The notes below the pieces were generated by a model. It saw nothing but the letters and a program-made list of their open reading frames with translations. It had not been told where the DNA came from and did not search any database. 64,000 bases of DNA from an uncultured Sulfitobacter sp. (lineage in GTDB: Bacteria > Pseudomonadota > Alphaproteobacteria > Rhodobacterales > Rhodobacteraceae): NCBI RefSeq assembly GCF_947502895.1, contig NZ_CANNBM010000001.1:744001-808000 (forward strand). Direction: 5' to 3'. Position 1 is the stretch's first letter, and each line of letters starts with the position of its first letter. Below, piece after piece: positions 44,082 to 51,089 of the stretch. Made by a program: the position numbers and the translations under genes.

Positions 44082-44114
44082 CCCTTTTTAATTTAGCAGT
44101 CAAATTAAAAAGGG
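44082..44114. promoter_or_regulatory. Long palindrome at the xylB start: probable XylR operator overlapping the ribosome-binding site
   Basis: CCCTTTTTAATTT (44082-44094) and AAATTAAAAAGGG (44102-44114) are a perfect 13-bp inverted repeat with a 7-base spacer. Its core TTTAATTT-N7-AAATTAAA matches the site before xylF. On the minus-strand mRNA the second arm contains the AAAAAGGGG ribosome-binding site of xylB, 7 bases before the ATG. There is no T tract, so it is not a terminator. Confidence 0.85.
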
Positions 44115-44509
44115 CTGCAGCACCCATTTTTGATTTCAACTCGGATCAACTGCCAGAGCATGGAACGCGTATCGCCGTCCTGCCAATGAAGAAACGATAG
44201 CCTTTACACTTGCTCAACCGAGCGGTTTGGAACGCTCTCAACGCCCCAGCATCACCAAACCGTTTTGCGCACACAAATCACTGCTGCCGCCTCTGGCGCA
44301 GTGTCGGTATTGAAAGCTTGCCTTGATCTGGCCCGTTCTATCCAAGCCCTGTACAGTGACAGCGCTTCATCGCGCACCACCGTTTGAAGGCAGCCGCCGG
44401 GAATGCTCACTGATAAACGGTCATGCACCATAGCCGCGATAAGCACTTTCAGAACATGTCAGCCAGAACTGGTGACCACCGGTGTCGCTCCTAACGGCAG
44501 CAAAGTACG
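44115..44509. other. Intergenic region between the xylB operator and the VOC gene
   Basis: About 395 bases without a credible gene. A 64-codon minus-strand frame (44252-44446) has no recognised family and no ribosome-binding site. The xylB promoter must lie near its left end. I see no strong repeats or hairpins. Confidence 0.5.
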
Positions 44510-44932
44510 CTATGTGATTGGTCTATCACCGATATACTCACTGAACCTCAGAAGGTATCCATCAGGATCTTGGATTAGAAATTCGATCTGACCGCGCTCT
44601 TTCTCGTCAATCCGATACCATGACGTCTCCAAATCCGCGAAAACTGAAATGCCATGGCTTCCGACACGTCTGCGGAGCTGCCTGACGTTGTCTACGAGAA
44701 TTTGAAAGTTGATCCCTCTCCCATATGGTTTTTGCATCTCCCCAGTGCTCCAAAAGCCATTAGTCTGTTCAATCATAATTTGAACCTGACCAAGCCCAAG
44801 ATACGCAAAACCCTTCTCAGCCCGCCCGTGCATGACCTCGAAACCGAGCACTTGCGTGTAGAACTTCAGACCCGCTGGAAAGTCAGAACACGACAGTTCT
44901 GGAACAAGCGATGAGTATTGACTGGCGACCAT
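44510..44932 (-). CDS. VOC family (glyoxalase/bleomycin-resistance) protein
   Basis: A 140-aa protein with a single VOC fold made of paired beta-alpha-beta modules: SSLVPELSCSDFPAGLKFYTQVLGFEVMHGR, GFAYLGLGQVQIMIEQ, GINFQILVDNVRQLRRRVGSHGISVF and QIEFLIQDPDGYLLRFSEYIG. The last block carries the glutamate and glycine turn common to bleomycin-resistance-type binding proteins. ATG 44932 has GAGGAAAA upstream. Base composition is visibly more AT-rich than its neighbours, suggesting a recent arrival. The ligand is unknown. Confidence 0.85.
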   Translation of the reverse strand: MVASQYSSLVPELSCSDFPAGLKFYTQVLGFEVMHGRAEKGFAYLGLGQVQIMIEQTNGFWSTGEMQKPYGRGINFQILVDNVRQLRRRVGSHGISVFADLETSWYRIDEKERGQIEFLIQDPDGYLLRFSEYIGDRPIT

Positions 44933-45131
44933 ACAATTTTCCTCTGTGCTCGTTTGAAGTCAGCGGGTCAGACTTGCAGGGTTTGCGGCACACTCAGCGG
45001 GTGTCCAAGGCCGCAAAGCGGGCGCCTGGCGGATACCGCAATTCCTTCGCGCCGCCCCCTCATTCCACTCTTCACAACACCCACCGCTCCATCGTAGCCT
45101 AAGACAACGCATAACCCAAAGGCCGCTCCCT

Positions 45132-45746
45132 ATGATCACGCTCCAGTTTCTGCTTACCGCGCTCGTCGTCGTCGTCATTCCCGGCACGGGCGTGGTCTAT
45201 ACCCTCGCCCTCGGTCTGGGCCAAGGACGCCGCGCCGCGCTCTGGGCTGCCCTCGGCTGCACCTTCGGCATAGTCCCACACCTTGCTGCTGCAACGCTGG
45301 GTCTGGCTGCTGTTCTACACACCTCCGCGCTTCTCTTTACCGCTGTAAAATGGGCGGGCGTTGCCTATCTGCTCTACCTTGCATGGCAAGCGCTCAAGGA
45401 CGGCGGTGCGCTCAATGTTCAGGCCTCTGACACAAGACAAAGCGGCTGGCGCATCGCGCGGCGCGGCGCGCTGATCAACATTCTCAATCCGAAGCTGTCG
45501 ATCTTCTTTCTGGCCCTGCTGCCGCCCTTCCTGTCGGGCGTCCCTGCCACTGCCACAGCGGAAATGGCCCTGCTCGGCGCGGTCTTCATGGCGCTCACTT
45601 TTGCAGTCTTTGTTCTCTATGGCATCTTCGCCGCTGCAGCGCGCGCGCAACTCCTGGGATCTCCGCGTGTGATGGCATGGCTCAGCCGCTCCTTCGCAGC
45701 GATCTTTGCCGCCCTCGCAGGCCGCTTGGCGTTTGAGCGGGCCTGA
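45132..45746 (+). CDS. LysE family translocator
   Basis: A 204-aa inner-membrane exporter with about six hydrophobic segments. The LysE/RhtB N-terminus is clear: FLLTALVVVVIPGTGVVYTLALGLGQGRRAALWAALGCTFGIVPH, followed by LLYLAWQALKDGG and RRGALINILNPKLSIFFLALLPPFL. Substrates of the family are amino acids such as lysine, threonine or homoserine lactones; none can be named here. Its TGA overlaps the next ATG by one base. It is the first of a chain of six overlapping genes. Confidence 0.92.
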   Translation: MITLQFLLTALVVVVIPGTGVVYTLALGLGQGRRAALWAALGCTFGIVPHLAAATLGLAAVLHTSALLFTAVKWAGVAYLLYLAWQALKDGGALNVQASDTRQSGWRIARRGALINILNPKLSIFFLALLPPFLSGVPATATAEMALLGAVFMALTFAVFVLYGIFAAAARAQLLGSPRVMAWLSRSFAAIFAALAGRLAFERA

Positions 45747-46198
45747 TGCACGGCATTCCCCGCTCCCCTCTTCTGCTTGGCCTTGCAGGTCTGATCCCCT
45801 TTCTTTGGGGGGCCGCAACCGTGCTCAGCCCCTCCCTTAACGACCTCAGCGCAACCACCCTTGGCGCACGTTTTACAGGCCCCTACGTCCAGCTTTTCTA
45901 TGGCGCGATCATTTTGTCCTTCATGTCCGGCGTCCTTTGGGGTTTTGCCACCAAAGCGACAGGCACACGCGCAACAACAGGCTATATCCTGTCCGTATTG
46001 CCTGCCCTATGGGCTTTCTTCATGACGGGCTTCGGCCCAAACACAGCCAGCCTCAATCTGATGATCGGCTTTGCAGGCCTGCTCGTCCTCGATACTACGT
46101 TTTTCCGCTGGGGTCTGACCCCCTCATGGTGGATGTCCCTGCGGCTGCTCCTGACAGCAATCGTTCTCATCTGCCTTACCATCACGGCCTTCGTATGA
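45746..46198 (+). CDS. DUF3429 domain-containing membrane protein
   Basis: A 150-aa inner-membrane protein with four or five hydrophobic segments, starting with LLLGLAGLIPFLWGAATVL and containing VQLFYGAIILSFMSGVLWGFA, a hallmark of the DUF3429 family. The remaining helices include SVLPALWAFFMT and LRLLLTAIVLICLTITAF. Function unknown. The start overlaps the LysE stop and the TGA overlaps the methyltransferase ATG by 4 bases. Confidence 0.85.
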   Translation: MHGIPRSPLLLGLAGLIPFLWGAATVLSPSLNDLSATTLGARFTGPYVQLFYGAIILSFMSGVLWGFATKATGTRATTGYILSVLPALWAFFMTGFGPNTASLNLMIGFAGLLVLDTTFFRWGLTPSWWMSLRLLLTAIVLICLTITAFV

Positions 46199-46788
46199 GC
46201 GATGCAGAAACCCTCAAGATCTACGCCGACCAATCGCGGAAATATGCCTCCCTCACCAACGCCGACCTCAGCAGCGACCCGCTTCTCACCAGCTTCATCG
46301 CAGCCCTTCCCAGCGGTGGCCGCGTACTTGACCTCGGCTGCGGCCCCGGCACCGCGGCGGGCGTCATGGCAAAGGCTGGTCTAAAGGTCCATGCTACAGA
46401 TGCCGTCCCCGAAATGATCGCACTGGTCCCCAAAAGCCCCGACATCCACGCCGAAGTCAAAACCTTCGAACAAATCAGCGGCACCAATATATACGATGGC
46501 ATCTGGGCAAACTTCAGCCTGCTACACGCAGCGCGCAGCACCCTCCCCGCAATCCTGAATGCCCTGCACATAGCTCTCGAACCAAACGGCACCTTCCACA
46601 TGGCGATGAAACTGGGCGACACAACCGCCCGCGACCGCATCGGCCGCCAATATACCTACGTTACCGAAGAAGAATTGCGCGGTCTGCTGACCACAGCAGG
46701 CTTTACCGTCACAAAAAAGCATACCGGCAGCGGTAAAGGGCTGGACGGCACCTATGCCGATTGGATAGCACTCGCCGCATATGGCTAA
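46195..46788 (+). CDS. Class I SAM-dependent methyltransferase
   Basis: A 197-aa cytoplasmic methyltransferase. Motif I is GGRVLDLGCGPGTAAGVMA (about residues 41-59), followed by an acidic VHATDAVPEMI for SAM ribose, then YDGIWANFSLLHAARSTLPAIL and MKLGDTTARDRIGRQYTYVTEEELRGLL. The target is unknown. ATG 46195 (MSDAETLKIYADQ) overlaps the DUF3429 stop; the frame is open upstream but reads through the preceding gene. It overlaps rnhA by 8 bases. Confidence 0.9.
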   Translation: MSDAETLKIYADQSRKYASLTNADLSSDPLLTSFIAALPSGGRVLDLGCGPGTAAGVMAKAGLKVHATDAVPEMIALVPKSPDIHAEVKTFEQISGTNIYDGIWANFSLLHAARSTLPAILNALHIALEPNGTFHMAMKLGDTTARDRIGRQYTYVTEEELRGLLTTAGFTVTKKHTGSGKGLDGTYADWIALAAYG

Positions 46789-47236
46789 ACTTTACGCATA
46801 CACAGACGGCGCCTGTTCAGGCAATCCCGGCCCGGGCGGCTGGGGTGCCTTGATGCAGGCAATGGACGGCGACAAGGTCGTGAAAGAACGTGAGTTGAAA
46901 GGTGGCGAGGCCAATACCACCAACAACCGCATGGAACTCCTCGCCGCTATCCACGCGCTCGAGGCGCTGGACCGCGATACAGAAATCACGCTGGTGACCG
47001 ATAGCAACTATGTCAAAAACGGCATCACCGGCTGGATCTTCGGCTGGAAGAAAAACGGCTGGAAAAATGCTGCGAAAAAACCCGTGAAAAACGTAGAGCT
47101 GTGGCAGCGCCTTGACGCCGCAAACGCGCGCCACCGCGTTACATGGGAATGGGTAAAGGGGCACGCAGGCCATCCCGAAAACGAACGTGCAGACGCGCTG
47201 GCCCGCGCTGGCATGGCCCCGTTCAAACCTAAATGA
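46781..47236 (+). CDS. rnhA: Ribonuclease HI
   Basis: A 151-aa enzyme that cuts the RNA strand of RNA-DNA hybrids. Catalytic carboxylates are in place: YTDGACSGNPGPGGWGAL (Asp), NNRMELLAAIHALEAL (Glu), LVTDSNYVKNGI (Asp), and ENERADALARAG (Asp). The basic handle KKNGWKNAAKKPVKNVELW is also present. It overlaps the methyltransferase gene by 8 bases and the next gene by 4 bases. Confidence 0.97.
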   Translation: MAKLYAYTDGACSGNPGPGGWGALMQAMDGDKVVKERELKGGEANTTNNRMELLAAIHALEALDRDTEITLVTDSNYVKNGITGWIFGWKKNGWKNAAKKPVKNVELWQRLDAANARHRVTWEWVKGHAGHPENERADALARAGMAPFKPK

Positions 47237-47628
47237 GACTGGTCGCCTGCCCTGTAGCCTTGCATCCTGACGGCGGGATACGGCGCATCGCGATATGCCA
47301 ACATCCGACACAGGGTCTGCAACTGCTCAGCGCCCCGTCAGACACGGAGCAGGCCGCGACTGCTACCGCTGCACGCCATCTATATGCGGTCAGCGGCCTC
47401 GAAACCCGCGCCGCCCTGCCTATTGGCACATCGCCAGATATCCAGCCTGACGCACATTGGCACTTTGCCCTGTGCCGTATCGTACCCCCCGTGCGCGACC
47501 GCTGGCAGCATCTCTGCGCACATAGCAGCCAGCTGTTGCAGTTCTCGTGGATATCCCTCGATGCGGCCGTGGACGGGCTGGACGCAAAAGACGCCCGCGC
47601 CCTCGACTGGATCAAAACCACCTTATGA
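47233..47628 (+). CDS. Nudix-like protein lacking the catalytic box
   Basis: A 131-aa protein that I do not recognise by close family. Its order resembles a short Nudix hydrolase: an N-terminal strand with GGIRRIAICQHPTQGLQLL, a helix ATATAARHLYAVSGLET in the position of the Nudix box, and a closing WHFALCRIVPPVRDRWQH and LQFSWISLDAAVDGLD. In the box the expected RE and EE pairs are RH and AV, so the metal-binding glutamates are missing. ATG overlaps the rnhA stop and the TGA overlaps the next ATG. A pseudoenzyme or decayed paralogue is the best reading. Confidence 0.55.
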   Translation: MRLVACPVALHPDGGIRRIAICQHPTQGLQLLSAPSDTEQAATATAARHLYAVSGLETRAALPIGTSPDIQPDAHWHFALCRIVPPVRDRWQHLCAHSSQLLQFSWISLDAAVDGLDAKDARALDWIKTTL

Positions 47629-48248
47629 CCCTCATCACCTTCCTCGATTACGCCGCTGTCATCGTCTTTGCGATCACAGGTGCGCTGGTCGCCAGCCGCG
47701 CCCAGCTTGATCTGGTGGGCTTTGCTTTTATCGCCTGCCTCACAGCCGTAGGCGGTGGCACTATCCGCGATCTGCTGCTCGACAGAAACCCGATATTCTG
47801 GATCGCCCAACCCGCCTATCTCGGGGCGGCAGCAGCGGCAGCCCTTATTATCTTTTTCACCGCCCACCTGCTGGAATCACGCCTGCGCGCGATCATCTGG
47901 CTCGACAGTCTCGCCCTCGCCGTGGCTGTCGCGGCAGGAGCAGGTGTCGCAATCAGCCTTGCCCAGTCCCCCACCATCATCATCCTCATGGGCATTGTCA
48001 CAGGCTGCATGGGGGGGCTGATGCGCGATGTGGTGGTGGGCGACGTCCCGGTCGTCCTCAAACAGGGCGAGCTTTACGTGACAGCCGCCTTCGCGGGTGC
48101 GGCAACCGCTGCAATGCTCAAAACCTACCTGCCCGAAACACCCTATATTCTTCTGATCGGTGCAGCGGTCACATGGGTCTTGCGTGCTGGCTCCATCCAG
48201 TTCGGCTGGCACCTGCCCGTCTACAAAAGCACACCACCCAAGGCCTAG
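47625..48248 (+). CDS. Trimeric intracellular cation channel (TRIC/UPF0126) family protein
   Basis: A 207-aa inner-membrane protein with about seven hydrophobic segments in two similar halves. Each half carries the glycine-rich motif of the family: ALVASRAQLDLVGFAFIACLTAVGGGTIRDLLL and GIVTGCMGGLMRDVVVGDVPVVL. The family is proposed to conduct potassium ions. The GGGTIRDL and GGLMRDV segments are the clearest evidence. ATG 47625 overlaps the previous stop (ATGA). It closes the LysE-to-TRIC overlapping set. Confidence 0.92.
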   Translation: MTLITFLDYAAVIVFAITGALVASRAQLDLVGFAFIACLTAVGGGTIRDLLLDRNPIFWIAQPAYLGAAAAAALIIFFTAHLLESRLRAIIWLDSLALAVAVAAGAGVAISLAQSPTIIILMGIVTGCMGGLMRDVVVGDVPVVLKQGELYVTAAFAGAATAAMLKTYLPETPYILLIGAAVTWVLRAGSIQFGWHLPVYKSTPPKA

Positions 48249-48252
48249 CCTC

Positions 48253-48321
48253 TATTTTTCTTGGCCTTAAATCCTCCGGGTGAATTGGCCCATAGGGCCA
48301 AGGGGGCAGCGCCCCCTGACC
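48253..48321 (-). repeat. 3'-end repeat element, copy 2
   Basis: Read on the minus strand this begins with the CAGGGGGCGCTGCCCCCTTG hairpin, then GCCAATTC, CCCGGAGGATTTA and GCCAAGAAAAATA. The last two 13-base blocks are identical to those of copy 1 at 5891-5958. It starts directly after the stop of the minus-strand GlsB-type gene (48323), the same relative position as copy 1 after hbd. Confidence 0.7.
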
Positions 48322-48322
48322 G

Positions 48323-48559
48323 TCATTTCCGCCAGTGAAACGGCACAATAATCAGCGCCCCGATTGACGATACGATCGCGTTCAACCCCGGCGAGGAAAA
48401 CCCGAAGCCGAACATAAGTCGCACAAAATAGAACACAAACGCCCCGCCCACACAGATGATGATGCTCTGCAAAATACCGTTATGCGTAAACTGTGTCTTT
48501 TCAGCCAGATAGCCGACAATACCCGCAATAACGACTGTTCCGATCATTGTAGGAAACAT
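48323..48559 (-). CDS. GlsB/YeaQ/YmgE-type stress-response membrane protein
   Basis: A 78-aa protein with three hydrophobic segments (about residues 4-18, 29-50 and 57-73). It resembles the small transglycosylase-associated protein family, with VVIAGIVGYLAEK and ILQSIIICVGGAFVFYFVRLM. The glycine pattern is weaker than in E. coli YeaQ. It lies 6 bases downstream of fmt, so it may be co-transcribed, and a repeat element with a hairpin follows its stop. Confidence 0.65.
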   Translation of the reverse strand: MFPTMIGTVVIAGIVGYLAEKTQFTHNGILQSIIICVGGAFVFYFVRLMFGFGFSSPGLNAIVSSIGALIIVPFHWRK

Positions 48560-48565
48560 GGCGTT

Positions 48566-49480
48566 CTATCCTCTGCCTAAATCTGTGCCCACAGCGATCT
48601 GCGCACCGCGCTGGAAGGTTTCGGCATCCTGCGCGCCTTTGCCCGCCTTTTGCAAGCGGGTGAGCGCGACAGCCCCCTCGCCACAGGCCACATGCAACGC
48701 GCCGTCCAACACCGCACCCGCTGGCCCCGCATTCTCAACCAGATGCGATCCCAGAACTTTGATGCGCACCCCGTCATGTTCAAACCACGCCCCCGGAAAG
48801 GGCGACAGCCCGCGGATCTGCCGATCGATCTCAACGGCGGGACGGCCCCAGTCAATCTGCGCCTCGGCCTTGTCGATCTTGGCAGCATAGGTCACGCCGT
48901 CTTCGGGTTGCACCTGCGCTGCAAGACTGTCCAAAGCGCCCAGCGCACGCACAATCAAATCCGCGCCCAGCACGCTCAGACGGTCATGCAACTGTGCTGT
49001 CGTCTCGCGCGCACCGATATCCACAGCCTCGCGCAGCAGTACAGGGCCGGTGTCCAGCCCTGCTTCCATCTGCATGATGCATACACCCGTCTGCGCATCC
49101 CCCGCCATAATAGCGCGGTGAATGGGCGCAGCCCCCCGCCAGCGCGGCAGCAGGCTGGCGTGGATGTTCAAACATCCCCGCACAGGGGCGTCCAGTATCG
49201 CTTGGGGCAGGATTAAGCCATAGGCCACCACCACCGCGACATCTGCGTTCAACGCCATAAACTCTGTCAGCGCCTCATCCGTGCGCAACGACACAGGCGT
49301 GCGCACGTCCAGCCCCAAAATCTCGGCCCGCTGATGCACAGGGCTCGCACGGTCCTTCTTGCCCCGTCCCGCAGGGCGCGGTGGCTGGGAATAAACGGCG
49401 GCAATCTCGTGGCCCGCCTCCACCAATGCGTCCAACACCGGCACCGAAAAATCCGGCGTCCCCATGAATACAATCCGCAT
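48566..49480 (-). CDS. fmt: Methionyl-tRNA formyltransferase
   Basis: A 304-aa enzyme that formylates the initiator methionyl-tRNA with 10-formyl-THF. The N-terminus MRIVFMGTPDFSVPVLDAL, the folate-binding AYGLILPQAILDAPVRGCLNIHASLLPRWRGAAPIHRAI and DTGPVLL match the family closely. The C-terminal domain contains IRGLSPFPGAW. It lies 5 bases downstream of the third def gene, an arrangement consistent with the def-fmt operon of most bacteria. Confidence 0.97.
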   Translation of the reverse strand: MRIVFMGTPDFSVPVLDALVEAGHEIAAVYSQPPRPAGRGKKDRASPVHQRAEILGLDVRTPVSLRTDEALTEFMALNADVAVVVAYGLILPQAILDAPVRGCLNIHASLLPRWRGAAPIHRAIMAGDAQTGVCIMQMEAGLDTGPVLLREAVDIGARETTAQLHDRLSVLGADLIVRALGALDSLAAQVQPEDGVTYAAKIDKAEAQIDWGRPAVEIDRQIRGLSPFPGAWFEHDGVRIKVLGSHLVENAGPAGAVLDGALHVACGEGAVALTRLQKAGKGAQDAETFQRGAQIAVGTDLGRG

Positions 49481-49485
49481 TGGCT

Positions 49486-49983
49486 CTAGCCCCTCAACTT
49501 GCGCGCACGCTTCAGCAACATGTCGCGCTTCACCTTGCTCAGCCGCTCGAAATACAGCTTGCCCTCCAGATGGTCGATCTGGTGCTGCACGCTGGTCGCA
49601 TCCAGCCCCACAAAGTCCCGCTCAACCACACTGCCGCTCTCGTCGAGATAGCGCACACGCACCCCGCGCGGGCGCGACACCTTCGCCGACACACCGGGCA
49701 GGCAGGGCGATGCTTCTTCGTGCACATTCATAATGGCCGAGGCATCTATTATTTCAGGATTGGCGAGCCTGATACGTTTGTCCCGCGCCTCGGAGGTGTC
49801 AACGACCGCCAGCCGCAACATCACACCGATCTGCGGCGCACCAAGCCCTACACCAGGCATCGCGTCCATCGTGTCGATCATGTCCTGCCAGTGGGCGCGC
49901 ACCGTGTCGTCAATGGCGTCCACCTCCTGCGCGGGCATGCGCAGGCGCTTGTCAGGCCACTCCAGAATTGTCCGTACCGTCAT
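49486..49983 (-). CDS. Peptide deformylase-like protein with substituted active site
   Basis: A 165-aa deformylase homologue, third in a row of three. Motif I is present (GVGLGAPQ, residues 44-51). Motif II, normally EGCLS, reads SPCLPG with Cys94 kept but two residues missing. Motif III reads HQIDH (134-138), so the catalytic Glu of HExxH is Gln135 while both metal-binding histidines remain. Metal binding is plausible, but deformylase activity is doubtful because this glutamate is the general base. It overlaps the second def gene by 4 bases and is 5 bases ahead of fmt. Confidence 0.85.
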   Translation of the reverse strand: MTVRTILEWPDKRLRMPAQEVDAIDDTVRAHWQDMIDTMDAMPGVGLGAPQIGVMLRLAVVDTSEARDKRIRLANPEIIDASAIMNVHEEASPCLPGVSAKVSRPRGVRVRYLDESGSVVERDFVGLDATSVQHQIDHLEGKLYFERLSKVKRDMLLKRARKLRG

Positions 49984-50474
49984 GCCGCATACTCCGCTTC
50001 CAGTGCCGCGCGGGTGTCCGCATCCAGATGGTCAAATGTCACCACACCGTCCAGATGATCCAACTCATGCTGCACACAGGCAGCGGCAAACCCGCAAAAG
50101 CTTTGCACAAACCGACCGCCGTTGAGACCTGTCCAGACCATCTGCACCTGCGCGGGCCGCGAGATATCTGCGCTCACACCGGGGATGCTCAGGCAGCCTT
50201 CGGCATTGGTCGCCCGCTCCTCGCTCACTTCTTGCAACATGGGATTGATACACACCAGCGGGTCAGGCTTGCCCTCTTTCCATCCTACATCCATCACAAA
50301 CACCCGCGCCAGCACCCCAACCTGAGGCGCGGCCAACCCGCGACCGGGGGCTGCATACATCGTTTCCAACATGTCGGCGGCCAGTTTTTCAATCTCGGGC
50401 GTGATCGTCTCGACCGGAGGGCAGATTTCCATCAGACACGGATCAGGCCACTTCACGATCTCCAGCACGCTCAT
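49980..50474 (-). CDS. def: Peptide deformylase (second of three)
   Basis: A 164-aa metalloenzyme that removes the formyl group from nascent chains. All motifs are intact: GRGLAAPQ (44-51), EGCLS (92-96) and HELDH (136-140). It overlaps both neighbouring def genes by 4 bases. The C-terminus lacks the long tail of the first copy. Activity is expected, but its specific role beside the first copy is unclear. Confidence 0.93.
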   Translation of the reverse strand: MSVLEIVKWPDPCLMEICPPVETITPEIEKLAADMLETMYAAPGRGLAAPQVGVLARVFVMDVGWKEGKPDPLVCINPMLQEVSEERATNAEGCLSIPGVSADISRPAQVQMVWTGLNGGRFVQSFCGFAAACVQHELDHLDGVVTFDHLDADTRAALEAEYAA

Positions 50475-50989
50475 CCGCGCGCCAGCTCACGTTTGAATTT
50501 CACCATCTTACGGGTAATCATCTGACGGCGCAGCGGTTTGAGATGGTCGATAAACAGCTTGCCGTCCAGATGGTCAATCTCGTGCTGCACGCAGGTGGCC
50601 CACAGCCCGTCCATCCCCTCGCGCTGCTCAACACCGTCACGGTCAATCCACGTGACTTCTACCTCGGCGGGGCGCGTCACATCGGCAAACTGCTCGGGAA
50701 TACTCAGGCACCCTTCTTCATAGGTATTCAGCTCTTCCGAGCTGGCGACGATCTGCGGGTTGAACATGATCAGCGGGCGCGGTTTCTCGCCTTCGGCTTT
50801 CACACAGTCCAGCACGATCAGGCGGTTCAGCACACCCACCTGCGGCGCGGCAAGCCCCACACCCGGCGCGTCATACATCGTCGCCAGCATATCATCAGCC
50901 AGCGTGCGCAAATCATCGGTCAAATCCTGCACGGGCGCGCAGGACTTTTTCAGGCGGGGGTCGGGGTGATAAAGAATAGGGCGTTTCAT
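50471..50989 (-). CDS. def: Peptide deformylase (first of three)
   Basis: A 172-aa enzyme and the most canonical of the three. Motifs: GVGLAAPQ (43-50), EGCLS (92-96) and HEIDH (136-140), with the C-terminal helix LKPLRRQMITRKMVKFKREL seen in main def proteins. ATG 50989 (MKRPILYHPDPRLKK) is chosen; the frame is open to 51157, but those residues are unlike the family. It diverges from the C-S lyase gene. Confidence 0.96.
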   Translation of the reverse strand: MKRPILYHPDPRLKKSCAPVQDLTDDLRTLADDMLATMYDAPGVGLAAPQVGVLNRLIVLDCVKAEGEKPRPLIMFNPQIVASSEELNTYEEGCLSIPEQFADVTRPAEVEVTWIDRDGVEQREGMDGLWATCVQHEIDHLDGKLFIDHLKPLRRQMITRKMVKFKRELARG

Positions 50990-51089
50990 GCAAGTTGATG
51001 TAGGGCATGCCCCCGCATCCCGCAAGCAGGGCTTGCACATAAGTCTGGCACCGCTACCCTGCACCAAACCCCTGACGGAGAGACCCACC

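Noticed and set aside
44082..44114. The xylB palindrome as a transcription terminator
   Set aside because: No T tract follows on either strand in the right place, it sits directly before a start codon, and its core recurs upstream of xylF.
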